A stretch of DNA of 57,842 nt from Nitrososphaera sp. (GTDB lineage: Archaea; Thermoproteota; Nitrososphaeria; Nitrososphaerales; Nitrososphaeraceae): the NCBI GenBank assembly GCA_023250885.1, contig JAHEZV010000003.1, positions 1 through 57,842 on the forward strand, written 5' to 3'. The translations under genes and the position numbers were made by a program. This document shows, in pieces, positions 1 through 7,899 of this stretch. The notes below the pieces were generated by a model. It saw only the letters and a program-made list of their open reading frames with translations. It did no database searches and was not told the DNA's origin. Each line of letters starts with the position of its first letter. The first letter of the stretch is position 1.

Positions 1-27
1 AAATCTAGGCAGCCACCAATAATCAGT

Positions 28-492
28 ATGAAGGCCACTTTTGGATCGGGCTGTTTCTGCTGCTCAGACGACGTTTTCATGAAGATAAAGGGAGTCACGT
101 CGACCGCCGTCGGCTGCATGGGAGGCAAGCTTGAAAACCCGACGTATGAGGATGTCTGCACCGACGGGACAAGCCACGCAGAAGTGGCTCAGGTCGAATA
201 CGACCCATCGGTCGTTTCATACGAAGAGCTGCTGACCGCATTCTGGGGCAGTCACGACCCGACTAGCATGAACAGACAGGGGCCGGACGTTGGCACGCAG
301 TACAGGTCTGTAGTATTCTTCCACAATGAAGAGCAGGAAAAGGCTGCCAAGGCGACTAAGGAAAAGCTACAGGACAGGTTTGGCGAGAAAAAGATAGTGA
401 CCGAGATCTCGCCGGCGCCGAAATTCTGGAAGGCAGAGGAATACCACCAAAAGTACTATGCAAAATGCGGCATGACCACAATGCATTTCTAA
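28..492 (+). CDS. msrA: Peptide-methionine (S)-S-oxide reductase MsrA
   Basis: ORF 154 aa; MsrA-like features FGSGCF, GGKLENPTYEDVCT, HAEVAQVEYDP, FWGSHDPTSMNRQGPDVGTQYRS. Confidence 0.93.
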   Translation: MKATFGSGCFCCSDDVFMKIKGVTSTAVGCMGGKLENPTYEDVCTDGTSHAEVAQVEYDPSVVSYEELLTAFWGSHDPTSMNRQGPDVGTQYRSVVFFHNEEQEKAAKATKEKLQDRFGEKKIVTEISPAPKFWKAEEYHQKYYAKCGMTTMHF

Positions 493-597
493 CTTGCACT
501 CATGTTCGAAGAAGTGAACGACAGTGATCCCGGCGATGTCAAATTCTATGCTCTGGACTTGAATTATCGAGGTTTGTTTTCAAAAAGAGAAAAGGAA

Positions 598-614
598 TTT
601 TATTCCTTGTCTAT
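598..614 (+). repeat. Left copy of direct repeat TTTTATTCCTTGTCTAT (candidate target-site duplication of aEF-2 3' end)
   Basis: Identical 17-mer at 3463-3479, which covers the aEF-2 IDKE-stop codons. Confidence 0.8.
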
Positions 615-666
615 AAAAATAGTTTCCCCCATTTCCGTGCGGGGCTCCGTACGCTTTTTTGTATAG
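615..666 (+). repeat. Left terminal inverted repeat (52 nt) of candidate inserted element
   Basis: AAAAATAGTTTCCCCCATTTCCGTGCGGGGCTCCGTACGCTTTTTTGTATAG; matches reverse complement of 3415-3466 at 37/52 positions without gaps, last 18 identical. Confidence 0.75.
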
Positions 667-668
667 AC

Positions 669-797
669 TAGTATATCAGAAAAGGCTGGCCTGACAAGAA
701 GGAATGGAGTGAAATCCACGACGCATTGAGAACGCAAGGATTCAACTAGCTACCCAATGGAAAAGACAGTTACTGGCTGAAAATTATCAATCACTAG
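669..797 (+). pseudogene. Decayed small gene with in-frame TAG: ...KGWPDKKEWSEIHDALRTQGFN*LPNGKDSYWLKIINH*
   Basis: Continuous coding-like frame on both sides of TAG at 747-749; no start codon; convergent overlap with AbrB at 787-957. Confidence 0.4.
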
Positions 798-957
798 CGG
801 AACGATCAGGTTGATAGACTATACGGTTCTTGTCTTTCCAAACACGAAGTCTAGTACCATCTGTTATGCCAAGCTGTTCACGCAGCTCCTTTGGTATGAC
901 CGCTACCACAGAGCCCATCTCTCTGATTTTATATGCGCGTACTGTTGTATAGAGCAC
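787..957 (-). CDS. AbrB/SpoVT-type (swapped-hairpin) DNA-binding protein, 56 aa, GTG start
   Basis: Manual translation: VLYTTVRAYKIREMGSVVAVIPKELREQLGITDGTRLRVWKDKNRIVYQPDRSASD; hallmark VIPKELREQLGITDGTRL. Below the ORF-track length cutoff. Confidence 0.75.
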   Translation of the reverse strand: MLYTTVRAYKIREMGSVVAVIPKELREQLGITDGTRLRVWKDKNRIVYQPDRSASD

Positions 958-964
958 CAATTGT

Positions 965-1041
965 TGTATCTACCGAATAAGGTATTTTTTATAAAGGTTT
1001 AATAGCTGTCGGTAGCTACCAAGAAATGTTTGGTAGATACC
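965..1041. promoter_or_regulatory. Three copies of GGTAGNTACC-type inverted repeat between divergent genes (965-974, 1011-1020, 1032-1041)
   Basis: tgtatctacc, GGTAGCTACC (perfect palindrome) and GGTAGATACC; last two spaced 21 bp. Confidence 0.55.
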
Positions 1042-1043
1042 TG

Positions 1044-1265
1044 ATGACTAAGAAGAAGAAAACCAATTGGGGTGGCATTGCAGCTTGGCTTGGTCTAGGA
1101 TTGACTTTTCTAGGCACAATTTACACTATTAAGGAATACTACAAAGATAAATGTCCTCAGTGTGGTCAAAAGATGGTTGTAGTGATAGTTAACAGCAATA
1201 ATTACTACCATTGCAGTAGCTGCGATCTGTTCTACGACAGAATTAGAAGTGAGCATTATCAATGA
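1044..1265 (+). CDS. Small membrane-anchored zinc-ribbon protein (one TM + CPQCG...CSSC)
   Basis: MTKKKKTNWGGIAAWLGLGLTFLGTIYTIKEYYKDKCPQCGQKM...YYHCSSCDLFYDR; in-frame upstream start at 1026 possible. Confidence 0.6.
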   Translation: MTKKKKTNWGGIAAWLGLGLTFLGTIYTIKEYYKDKCPQCGQKMVVVIVNSNNYYHCSSCDLFYDRIRSEHYQ

Positions 1266-1468
1266 GCAGCACTTTGCCATCGAATGAAGTTATTTGTGAG
1301 GAATGTGGAACGGTATTCAAACCTGCAATGAACGTGGATGCTATGCCGCTTTTTAATCAGGTAAGAAAGTACCAGTGGATTCGAGTGGAATGCCCCAGTT
1401 GTAATACTCTCCATCGCGCCGCTCGATTCAGCAAGAAAGGATTCAATATCCTTATGATAAGAGATTAG
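1262..1468 (+). CDS. Small zinc-ribbon protein
   Basis: ICEECGTVF...VECPSCNTLHRAA; 4-nt overlap with upstream ORF stop. Confidence 0.6.
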   Translation: MSSTLPSNEVICEECGTVFKPAMNVDAMPLFNQVRKYQWIRVECPSCNTLHRAARFSKKGFNILMIRD

Positions 1469-1617
1469 GCATCCTTCAGATGTTTTATCGCCTTGCCTGT
1501 AACAGCGATGACTCGCCCATCGCCCGAACGTAACAGTCTACAAAATCGGCCGAGTACGCGACTGAACTCGATTACTAGTTCTGCCGCATAAACGACGGAT
1601 TTTGAAGAGTGCTGCAA
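1465..1617 (-). CDS. Small protein (50 aa, TTG start) downstream of AbrB-like gene; candidate partner
   Basis: Manual translation: MQHSSKSVVYAAELVIEFSRVLGRFCRLLRSGDGRVIAVTGKAIKHLKDA; stop overlaps the convergent stop at 1468. Confidence 0.5.
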   Translation of the reverse strand: MQHSSKSVVYAAELVIEFSRVLGRFCRLLRSGDGRVIAVTGKAIKHLKDA

Positions 1618-1637
1618 ATCGACTGATGACCGAAAAA

Positions 1638-1796
1638 TTACATCTTGTCCTTGTGAATAGTCAGTCTACTATCTTCTAAACCGATGCGTAGAATGTCTCC
1701 TTCCTTCCACTGCAAATCTTGGACAATTTCACTTGGGATCGTAACTTTGAAGCTATTTCCTACTTTGCCAAGCTTGACCTTAGGTTCAAACGGCAC
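1638..1796 (-). CDS. AbrB/SpoVT-type DNA-binding protein, 52 aa, GTG start
   Basis: Manual translation: VPFEPKVKLGKVGNSFKVTIPSEIVQDLQWKEGDILRIGLEDSRLTIHKDKM; hallmark GNSFKVTIPSEIV...W.EGD.L. Confidence 0.8.
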   Translation of the reverse strand: MPFEPKVKLGKVGNSFKVTIPSEIVQDLQWKEGDILRIGLEDSRLTIHKDKM

Positions 1797-1799
1797 AGC

Positions 1800-1830
1800 A
1801 TTGTATATACAATGTATATATTTAAATATT
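1800..1830 (-). promoter_or_regulatory. TATA-box (TTTAAATATATA) plus 14-bp perfect palindrome ATTGTATATACAAT upstream of AbrB-like gene
   Basis: Palindrome 1800-1813; TATA centre about 26 nt from the GTG start. Confidence 0.55.
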
Positions 1831-2219
1831 GGCTTCGAGCGTTCAAAGAAGAATCAAAGGATAATTACACTGGCAATCGATCTATACTTCAAAGGAGTAT
1901 CGCAATCGGTGCGGTAGCCGCAGTTTCGCTGGGGCTTGTTATCGCTATTCTGAACGACCCTCTTTTGCCATTCAAATTCAAGACATTTCAGACACAAGCT
2001 CAGGAAACTGCTAATCCATGTAGTACCAAAGGAGTATTATCCGTACTCTACAAAGGCGAATGCTAAACGCGGGAAGAAGAACAAAAGCAGAAAATGCTTG
2101 ACCAAATGTGTCTGGATAATCCTGTGCAGTTGAACAAAGAGCACGAATCTGTTTGGTATAGCTACCGTGACAAGAATACAAATCAGGTCAAGTCGTATTG
2201 TGATTGGCGAGGCAGGTAA
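1812..2219 (+). pseudogene. TM/secreted protein gene interrupted by in-frame TAA (2064-2066)
   Basis: Frame continues after TAA as TREEEQKQKMLDQMCLDNPVQLNKEHESVWYSYRDKNTNQVKSYCDWRGR*; true start uncertain. Confidence 0.45.
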
Positions 2220-2472
2220 TTTTACGCCCTTTGGTCTTGCAGTTTCACCGGGATAATATCTTCGCGGGAATCACAGGGTGCGGCGACCGATTCGACTTCG
2301 TAACGATCAAAGTTTCAAGGATGAAAACATGAAGATGAAGTAAAGCTTTCTGCTTCTAAGGTTTTGAACACCACAACGCCGCATGACCTGACGCGACCTC
2401 CGTGTTGTATCTGTCTACAGAAGGTCTAAGGTTAATAGCAACCCTTAACTTGGTTAACTCGTCGAATGCTAT

Positions 2473-3294
2473 TTGACGAATGCTCGTTTGCTTCTTACAA
2501 TGAGTGCATTATTACTCATTAGCCTGCTAGTCATGGCTCCTAGCAGTCAATTGGCGAGTGCTCAGCATTTTACACCTGTCGTCGCTCGGGAGACCGCATA
2601 TCGAGATAGCTTCGGTTTTATTCATATCGTGGCAGAAATAATAAACCGAACGCAGAAGCCAATCACTAACATAAAAGTAAAAGCGACATTAAAGGACAAG
2701 GACGGCGCACTCGTAGGAATTCATGTATTTGATCCAAGCCCCGAATACCCGAAGCTGACGCTTCAATCTCAGTCGGCTGTAGGAGTTCACGGTATTGTAT
2801 TTGATGCGATAGAATCTCAGAAAGCTTCCACTTTTGATTTGAATTTGCAGTTTGACGAGGGGATCATTAAGGAGAGAACTCTAACCATAACACAAAGCAA
2901 CTTCTACAGTGGAGATTCTGGCGTTTGGAAAGTTGTAGGTGAGATAAGGAATTCAGGAGACATGACAGCACGCAGCACTTTCATCATAGTAACGCTATTT
3001 GAAGAATCAACGATTCATCCTGAAGGTATGACCGAGCCAGTGACTCTAAAGAAAGTCGTGGGCGTAGAAACTATTGCAGTAGGCGATATTGAATCTGAAG
3101 AATCCGTTCCATTCTCTTTGACAGCTCAAGTGCCGACCTCGCAGATTGTAGGAGCTGTTGACATCTACGCGGAATCAACCAATTCAGTAGTTGTTCCTGA
3201 GTTTCCACTATCAGCTACGGTTATTTTATTAGGCATTCTTGGCTCTATTGTATGTCTAAATAGATCGGGGTATTTCCATCGTGTTCTTCCATAA
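2473..3294 (+). CDS. Secreted surface protein with FxLYD-like repeats and C-terminal PEF(G)-CTERM-like sorting signal
   Basis: Signal peptide; TAYRDSFGFIHIVAEIINRTQKPITNIKVKATLKD and a second similar segment; tail VVPEFPLSATVILLGILGSIVCLNRS. Confidence 0.65.
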   Translation: MTNARLLLTMSALLLISLLVMAPSSQLASAQHFTPVVARETAYRDSFGFIHIVAEIINRTQKPITNIKVKATLKDKDGALVGIHVFDPSPEYPKLTLQSQSAVGVHGIVFDAIESQKASTFDLNLQFDEGIIKERTLTITQSNFYSGDSGVWKVVGEIRNSGDMTARSTFIIVTLFEESTIHPEGMTEPVTLKKVVGVETIAVGDIESEESVPFSLTAQVPTSQIVGAVDIYAESTNSVVVPEFPLSATVILLGILGSIVCLNRSGYFHRVLP

Positions 3295-3414
3295 CTCCGC
3301 ATACAATTGTTTCGCTGTGTGACCCTCCCCTCTTTGTGAAGAGTTTTAGGATACTTCATTCGCTAAACCACATCTACATTTCTGCAATCATTTCTTGTTT
3401 TCGTATTGACCGAT

Positions 3415-3466
3415 CTATACAAAAAAGCGTACAAACCTGAGCACAAATTGGTGGGGATCTCTTTTT
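3415..3466 (-). repeat. Right terminal inverted repeat (52 nt) of candidate inserted element
   Basis: Reverse complement AAAAAGAGATCCCCACCAATTTGTGCTCAGGTTTGTACGCTTTTTTGTATAG. Confidence 0.75.
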
Positions 3467-5666
3467 ATTCCTTGTCTATGAACTCGTCTGGCGATGGCGG
3501 GTCTGGGTTGAGTCCCTTCCTCTTCCTGACGTCGCCAACAAGTGTCCTGAATATCGAGTTTGGAACCGGCTGCCACGCCTTGAAGTAGGTGTTCCAGAGA
3601 GCCTTGCCTGCTGTTGCTCCTCTCATCTTCTCCGACAGGTCGAACGTTTCAGAAGCCGGCACTTCTCCCTGCATGATTGCGATGATGCCCTTCTGCTCTA
3701 CGTTCAAGAGCTTGCCGCGCTTGCTCGACAGAACGCTTGACACCTGGCCTATGAGATCCTGCGGGCACTTGACCTCTATGCCAAGTATGGGCTCCAGGAG
3801 CACCGGGTCTGCGATCAGCATCGAGCCCAGCATCGCCCTCCTCGTCGCCGGCATCAGCTGCGCGAGGCCCCTGTGCGCCGGGTCTTCGTGCGGGACAAAG
3901 TGGTGGAGGACGAATTTCACTCCCCTCACGGCTTCGTGCGCTATCGGCCCGTTACGGATTACGTCGTCAAAGCCTGACCGTATCGAGTCCATCGACTCCT
4001 GGAGGTACTGGACGCCTTTCGTCTCGTCTATCAGCATGTTTCCGCTGATGTCAATCGCGGCGACGCTCCTTGCTTCGTCCGAACTCCATCCCTTGTCTCT
4101 AAGTATCTTGGCCATCTCTTTCTGATCCATGTCTTCCTTTATCTTGCCAGTCCTTATCAGGTCAAGTATGTCGTCTGGCAGAGCCTCGACGCGCATGAAT
4201 ATCTTGTTGTGCTTGTTTGGAGACTTGCTCATTATGGGCCCGGCCTTTGCGCGGATGGTTTCGCGATAGTTGATGAGTGGCTCCGTTGTCACGATTTCAA
4301 GCCCCTTTTCCTGCAACAGGGAAGTTGCAATTTCTAGGTGCAGCACGCCCATGCCTGCCATCAGCGTCTCGCCGGTTTCTTCATTTATCTTCACTACGAG
4401 GGTCGGATCTTCGACTGTTATGGTGCGCAGTCCCTCGACCAGCTTGGGGAGGTCCTTGGGGTGCTTTGGCTCGACTGCGATCGTGACCACTGGCTCTGAC
4501 ACGTATTTGATCGACTCAAACGCCTGCGCGCCCTTGACAGTCGATATCGTTTCGCCTGCAATGGCATAGTCAAGCCCGAGCAGCGCCGGGATGTTGCCAG
4601 CCGGCATCACGTTTACGATTTCCCTTGTGTTGCCCATGTAGATGTTGACCGACTGCACCCTGCCCGGCCTCTTTGCGTCGATAAGGAAGACATCGTCGCC
4701 GTCCTTTATCGTGCCGGAGAACAGCCTGCCTGTGGCTACCCTGCCGGCCTGCGGGTCGACGTTTATCGTCGTTACCATCATGAGCGCCGGGCCCTTTTCG
4801 TCGCACGCAACCAGCGCTTTTCCAATGTCGGAATTGAGGTCGCCGGGCCAGATTTTCGGAATCCTGTATTTCTGCGCGACATGGGGCGGCGGGTGGTGCT
4901 GGACCACCATTCCGAGCACCGCGTCATGTAATGGTGATTTCTCGGACAGTGTTCTTATCGCATTCGGATCGTTGCTGGTATAAGCTTCATAAACTTGCTT
5001 GAAGCCAATTCCAGTCTTCTTGTACATGTTAAAGTTGAAGCCCCACCTGTCCTTGGCAGAGCCAAAGGCCACGGTGTTGCTTTCTATGCTGACTTTCCAT
5101 TTTTCCTTGATCTCGGGCTCGGCGTAAATGTCAATCAGCTGGTTAAAGTGGGAGATGATGTTGGCGAGCCAATTCTGCATGGCTGTTGCGTCCAGCTTTA
5201 GCTCCTTTACGAGTCTGTCTATCTTGTTGATGTAAAGCACCGGCCTTACGCGCTCTTCCAGCGCCTGCCTCGTCACGGTCTCTGTCTGGGTCATGATGCC
5301 CTCCACAGAGTCTGACACCACTACCGCACCGTCAATTGCCCTGAGGGCGCGGGTCACCCTGCCGGTAAAGTCGATGTGGCCGGGCGTGTCAATCATGTTG
5401 ATAACGTATTCCTTGCCTTCTGTTTCATAAAACAGCGTGACGTTTGCCCCCCTGATAGTCATCTGGCGGTTCTGCTCGAGCTTCATGGAGTCAAGCGCCA
5501 GCGCCTGACCTGCTACCGACGGGGAAATGATGCCCGACGCGGCAAGCAGGCTGTCACTCATGGTCGTCTTGCCGTGGTCCACGTGGGCAATGACGCCAAA
5601 GTTGCGTATCTGATCCTTGTTACCAATTATCCTGATTATATCTTGAGTTGACTTGAACTTCGGCAT
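3465..5666 (-). CDS. fusA: Translation elongation factor aEF-2
   Basis: GVIAHVDHGKTTMSDSLL, DTPGHIDF, NKIDR; full-length 733 aa. Confidence 0.98.
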   Translation of the reverse strand: MPKFKSTQDIIRIIGNKDQIRNFGVIAHVDHGKTTMSDSLLAASGIISPSVAGQALALDSMKLEQNRQMTIRGANVTLFYETEGKEYVINMIDTPGHIDFTGRVTRALRAIDGAVVVSDSVEGIMTQTETVTRQALEERVRPVLYINKIDRLVKELKLDATAMQNWLANIISHFNQLIDIYAEPEIKEKWKVSIESNTVAFGSAKDRWGFNFNMYKKTGIGFKQVYEAYTSNDPNAIRTLSEKSPLHDAVLGMVVQHHPPPHVAQKYRIPKIWPGDLNSDIGKALVACDEKGPALMMVTTINVDPQAGRVATGRLFSGTIKDGDDVFLIDAKRPGRVQSVNIYMGNTREIVNVMPAGNIPALLGLDYAIAGETISTVKGAQAFESIKYVSEPVVTIAVEPKHPKDLPKLVEGLRTITVEDPTLVVKINEETGETLMAGMGVLHLEIATSLLQEKGLEIVTTEPLINYRETIRAKAGPIMSKSPNKHNKIFMRVEALPDDILDLIRTGKIKEDMDQKEMAKILRDKGWSSDEARSVAAIDISGNMLIDETKGVQYLQESMDSIRSGFDDVIRNGPIAHEAVRGVKFVLHHFVPHEDPAHRGLAQLMPATRRAMLGSMLIADPVLLEPILGIEVKCPQDLIGQVSSVLSSKRGKLLNVEQKGIIAIMQGEVPASETFDLSEKMRGATAGKALWNTYFKAWQPVPNSIFRTLVGDVRKRKGLNPDPPSPDEFIDKE

Positions 5667-5747
5667 GCTTCAATCGAAAAAAAGTTTTGCGCAGGACTAT
5701 TAAATGTTCCCAAGAGTTAATAATGGCAGAGGGAAATCCCGTAGCCG

Positions 5748-6578
5748 ATGGAGATAACGCTGGGCCACACGCCGGACGCGGACGACGCGTTCATGTTCTA
5801 TGGTATCGTGTCTGGCAAAGTCAGGTCCGGATTTGCAGTAAAGCACGTCATACAGGACATTGAAACGCTCAACTGCCGGGCGCTCAAGCACGAGCTGGAT
5901 GTGACTGCGGTGTCGGCCCACGCCTACGCCTACCTGAAGGACTATGTCATGTTGAAGAGCGGCGGGAGTTTTGGGCTGAACTACGGCCCAATAGTTATTG
6001 TTAAAAATGGCAGCAGGATGACGCCGGAGCAGCTGCAAAAATGTACGATAGCGATCCCGGGCAAAATGACCTCTGCCAACCTCCTGCTAAAGCTAGCAAT
6101 AGGCGAGTTCAAAGAGAAAGAGATGTCGTTTGAGGCGATAACGGACGCGGTCGCGGCAGGCAAGGTCGACGCCGGGCTCGTAATCCACGAGGCGCAGATA
6201 ACGTACGACAAGGCGAAATTTGCCAGTGTGCTTGACCTTGGCACCTGGTGGTCCGACACCATGGCTGGTCTGCCCGTGCCCCTTGGCATCAACGTGGCAA
6301 GCACCCTGACAATGAGCAGAAAGCAGATAGGGGAATTCAGCGACGTCTTTACAAGGTCGGTAAAGTACGGCCTTGACAACGCCGACGCCGCAGTGGGCTA
6401 TGCTATGCAGTACGGGCGCGGCCAGCCAAAAGCAATAATTACAAAATTCGTTAAAATGTACGTCAACGAGCTGACGCTTGACATGGGCCGCGACGGTAAG
6501 CGGGCGATTCAAAAGATGTTTGAAATGGCTAAAGAAAAGAAAATAATTGATGCAGACGTAGCGGTGGAAGTAATCTAG
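5748..6578 (+). CDS. mqnD: 1,4-dihydroxy-6-naphthoate synthase (futalosine menaquinone pathway)
   Basis: LGHTPDADDAFMFYGIVSGKV..., MqnA/MqnD-type periplasmic-binding-like fold; neighbours mqnE/mqnC. Confidence 0.85.
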   Translation: MEITLGHTPDADDAFMFYGIVSGKVRSGFAVKHVIQDIETLNCRALKHELDVTAVSAHAYAYLKDYVMLKSGGSFGLNYGPIVIVKNGSRMTPEQLQKCTIAIPGKMTSANLLLKLAIGEFKEKEMSFEAITDAVAAGKVDAGLVIHEAQITYDKAKFASVLDLGTWWSDTMAGLPVPLGINVASTLTMSRKQIGEFSDVFTRSVKYGLDNADAAVGYAMQYGRGQPKAIITKFVKMYVNELTLDMGRDGKRAIQKMFEMAKEKKIIDADVAVEVI

Positions 6579-7876
6579 CTCGTCTGCATTACAGGAAGCG
6601 GCCTTGCCTGCAGCGTCGCGTTAAGGTCCTGCGAATGCCCGTCCCTGTACACCGTAATCGTCATTTTGTCTCCCACCGAAGTATGTTCCTCGATGTAAAA
6701 GATGATGTCTTCTATCCTCTTGACTGCCTGCCCGTCGATCGCAGTTATGACGTCTCCTGCAGGCACGTCATTCCGGGTTGCGCCTGCTATGCCTGCCTTG
6801 CCAGCCGGCCCGCCGGGCGTCACCGTGGCTATGGCCACGCCCCTGAAGTCTCTCGGTAGCCCCAGCTTCTCTGCAAGATCCGGCGTCAGGCTTGCGCCTG
6901 CGATGCCAAGCCACGGGTGGTCGTACTTGCCCTCCTGTATCAGATGCGGCACTATGCGCGTTAACGCGTTTGAGGGGATTGCAAACCCGATGCCAGAGAA
7001 TTCGCCGGTATTGGATTTGATGGCGGTGTTGACACCCACCACGTAACCCTGTATGTCAAGCAGAGGTCCTCCAGAGTTGCCTGGGTTGATCGCAGCGTCT
7101 GTCTGGATGGCGTTTGGTATTGAGAATCCCATTTCATGGTTTGGAAGGAGCCTGCCGATCTGGCTTACGATCCCCGTAGTCATCGTGTCGCTTAGGCCAA
7201 ACGGATTTCCAATCGCGATCATCTGCTGACCTACCTGCAGCTGGGAAGAGTCGCCGAGTGAGAGAGGGCTTAGATACTCGCCTGAAAAATCATCGATTAT
7301 CTGCAGTACCGCGATATCGCTAAAGGCATCTGTTCCCACGACCTTGGCAGAGTATGTGTTCGCGTCGACGAACGTAACATCGACCGTCTTGGAGCCGTCG
7401 ACAACGTGGTTGTTCGTTATGATCCTGCCTTCTGTGTCGTAGACAAATCCCGAGCCCAGCCGGGTCGACTGGCTCTCAAGCGGGTTGCCGTTGATTATTA
7501 TGTTCGGGATGACTGTCTTGACACTGCTCGTTATCTGAACCACGGAGCCGCTGGCCTTCTTGAACACCTGGTTCAGTGCCGCGCTTTCCGTGTCAATGAT
7601 TGCTGACGGATTGCTGCCGGAAGCTGCCGTATGTGTGTCTGCTGTTCCGCTGCTGCTATCTTCCTGTCCAGCATTTGTGCTGGGCACCTGCTGCGTCGCT
7701 GGGCTGACGAGTTGCCCTAGGGCCAATCCGCCATCACGCGCCACCTGGACTGCGAGCAAAGAAGCCAGCAGCACGGAAATTATGGTAAGAATTGCTACTT
7801 CTTTCTGCACCATCTTCACCAGCGTGTTTATCGCAGAAATACAAATAACGTCTTGCTGAACTATGTTAATTGACAT
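6575..7876 (-). CDS. HtrA/DegP-like trypsin protease with PDZ domain, membrane-anchored
   Basis: ITNNHVVDGS, DAFSDIAVLQI, INPGNSGGPLLD triad; PDZ at C-term; start may be the internal Met MVQKEVAILT. Confidence 0.93.
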   Translation of the reverse strand: MSINIVQQDVICISAINTLVKMVQKEVAILTIISVLLASLLAVQVARDGGLALGQLVSPATQQVPSTNAGQEDSSSGTADTHTAASGSNPSAIIDTESAALNQVFKKASGSVVQITSSVKTVIPNIIINGNPLESQSTRLGSGFVYDTEGRIITNNHVVDGSKTVDVTFVDANTYSAKVVGTDAFSDIAVLQIIDDFSGEYLSPLSLGDSSQLQVGQQMIAIGNPFGLSDTMTTGIVSQIGRLLPNHEMGFSIPNAIQTDAAINPGNSGGPLLDIQGYVVGVNTAIKSNTGEFSGIGFAIPSNALTRIVPHLIQEGKYDHPWLGIAGASLTPDLAEKLGLPRDFRGVAIATVTPGGPAGKAGIAGATRNDVPAGDVITAIDGQAVKRIEDIIFYIEEHTSVGDKMTITVYRDGHSQDLNATLQARPLPVMQTS

Positions 7877-7899
7877 TATTAATTTACGGTATAATCCTT

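Larger units (their letters stand above)
615..3466. mobile_element. Candidate non-autonomous or relic transposon-like (possibly casposon-derived) element inserted at aEF-2 3' end
   Basis: TIRs (615-666, 3415-3466) flanked by direct repeats (598-614, 3463-3479); decayed and small accessory genes inside; no Cas1/PolB/transposase visible. Confidence 0.6.

Noticed and set aside
811-1002. Plus-strand ORF 63 aa
   Set aside because: Opposite strand encodes an AbrB-like protein with family hallmarks.
1684-1811. Plus-strand ORF 1684-1917 and 5' part of 1719-2066
   Set aside because: Antisense to the recognisable AbrB-like gene at 1638-1796.
3589-4983. Long plus-strand ORFs antisense to aEF-2 (and similar ORFs opposite HtrA, mqnE, srp54, fumC, lhr, the ADP-forming synthetase etc.)
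   Set aside because: Low-complexity S/P/R-rich translations typical of antisense frames in GC-rich genes; the opposite strand encodes clear conserved proteins.
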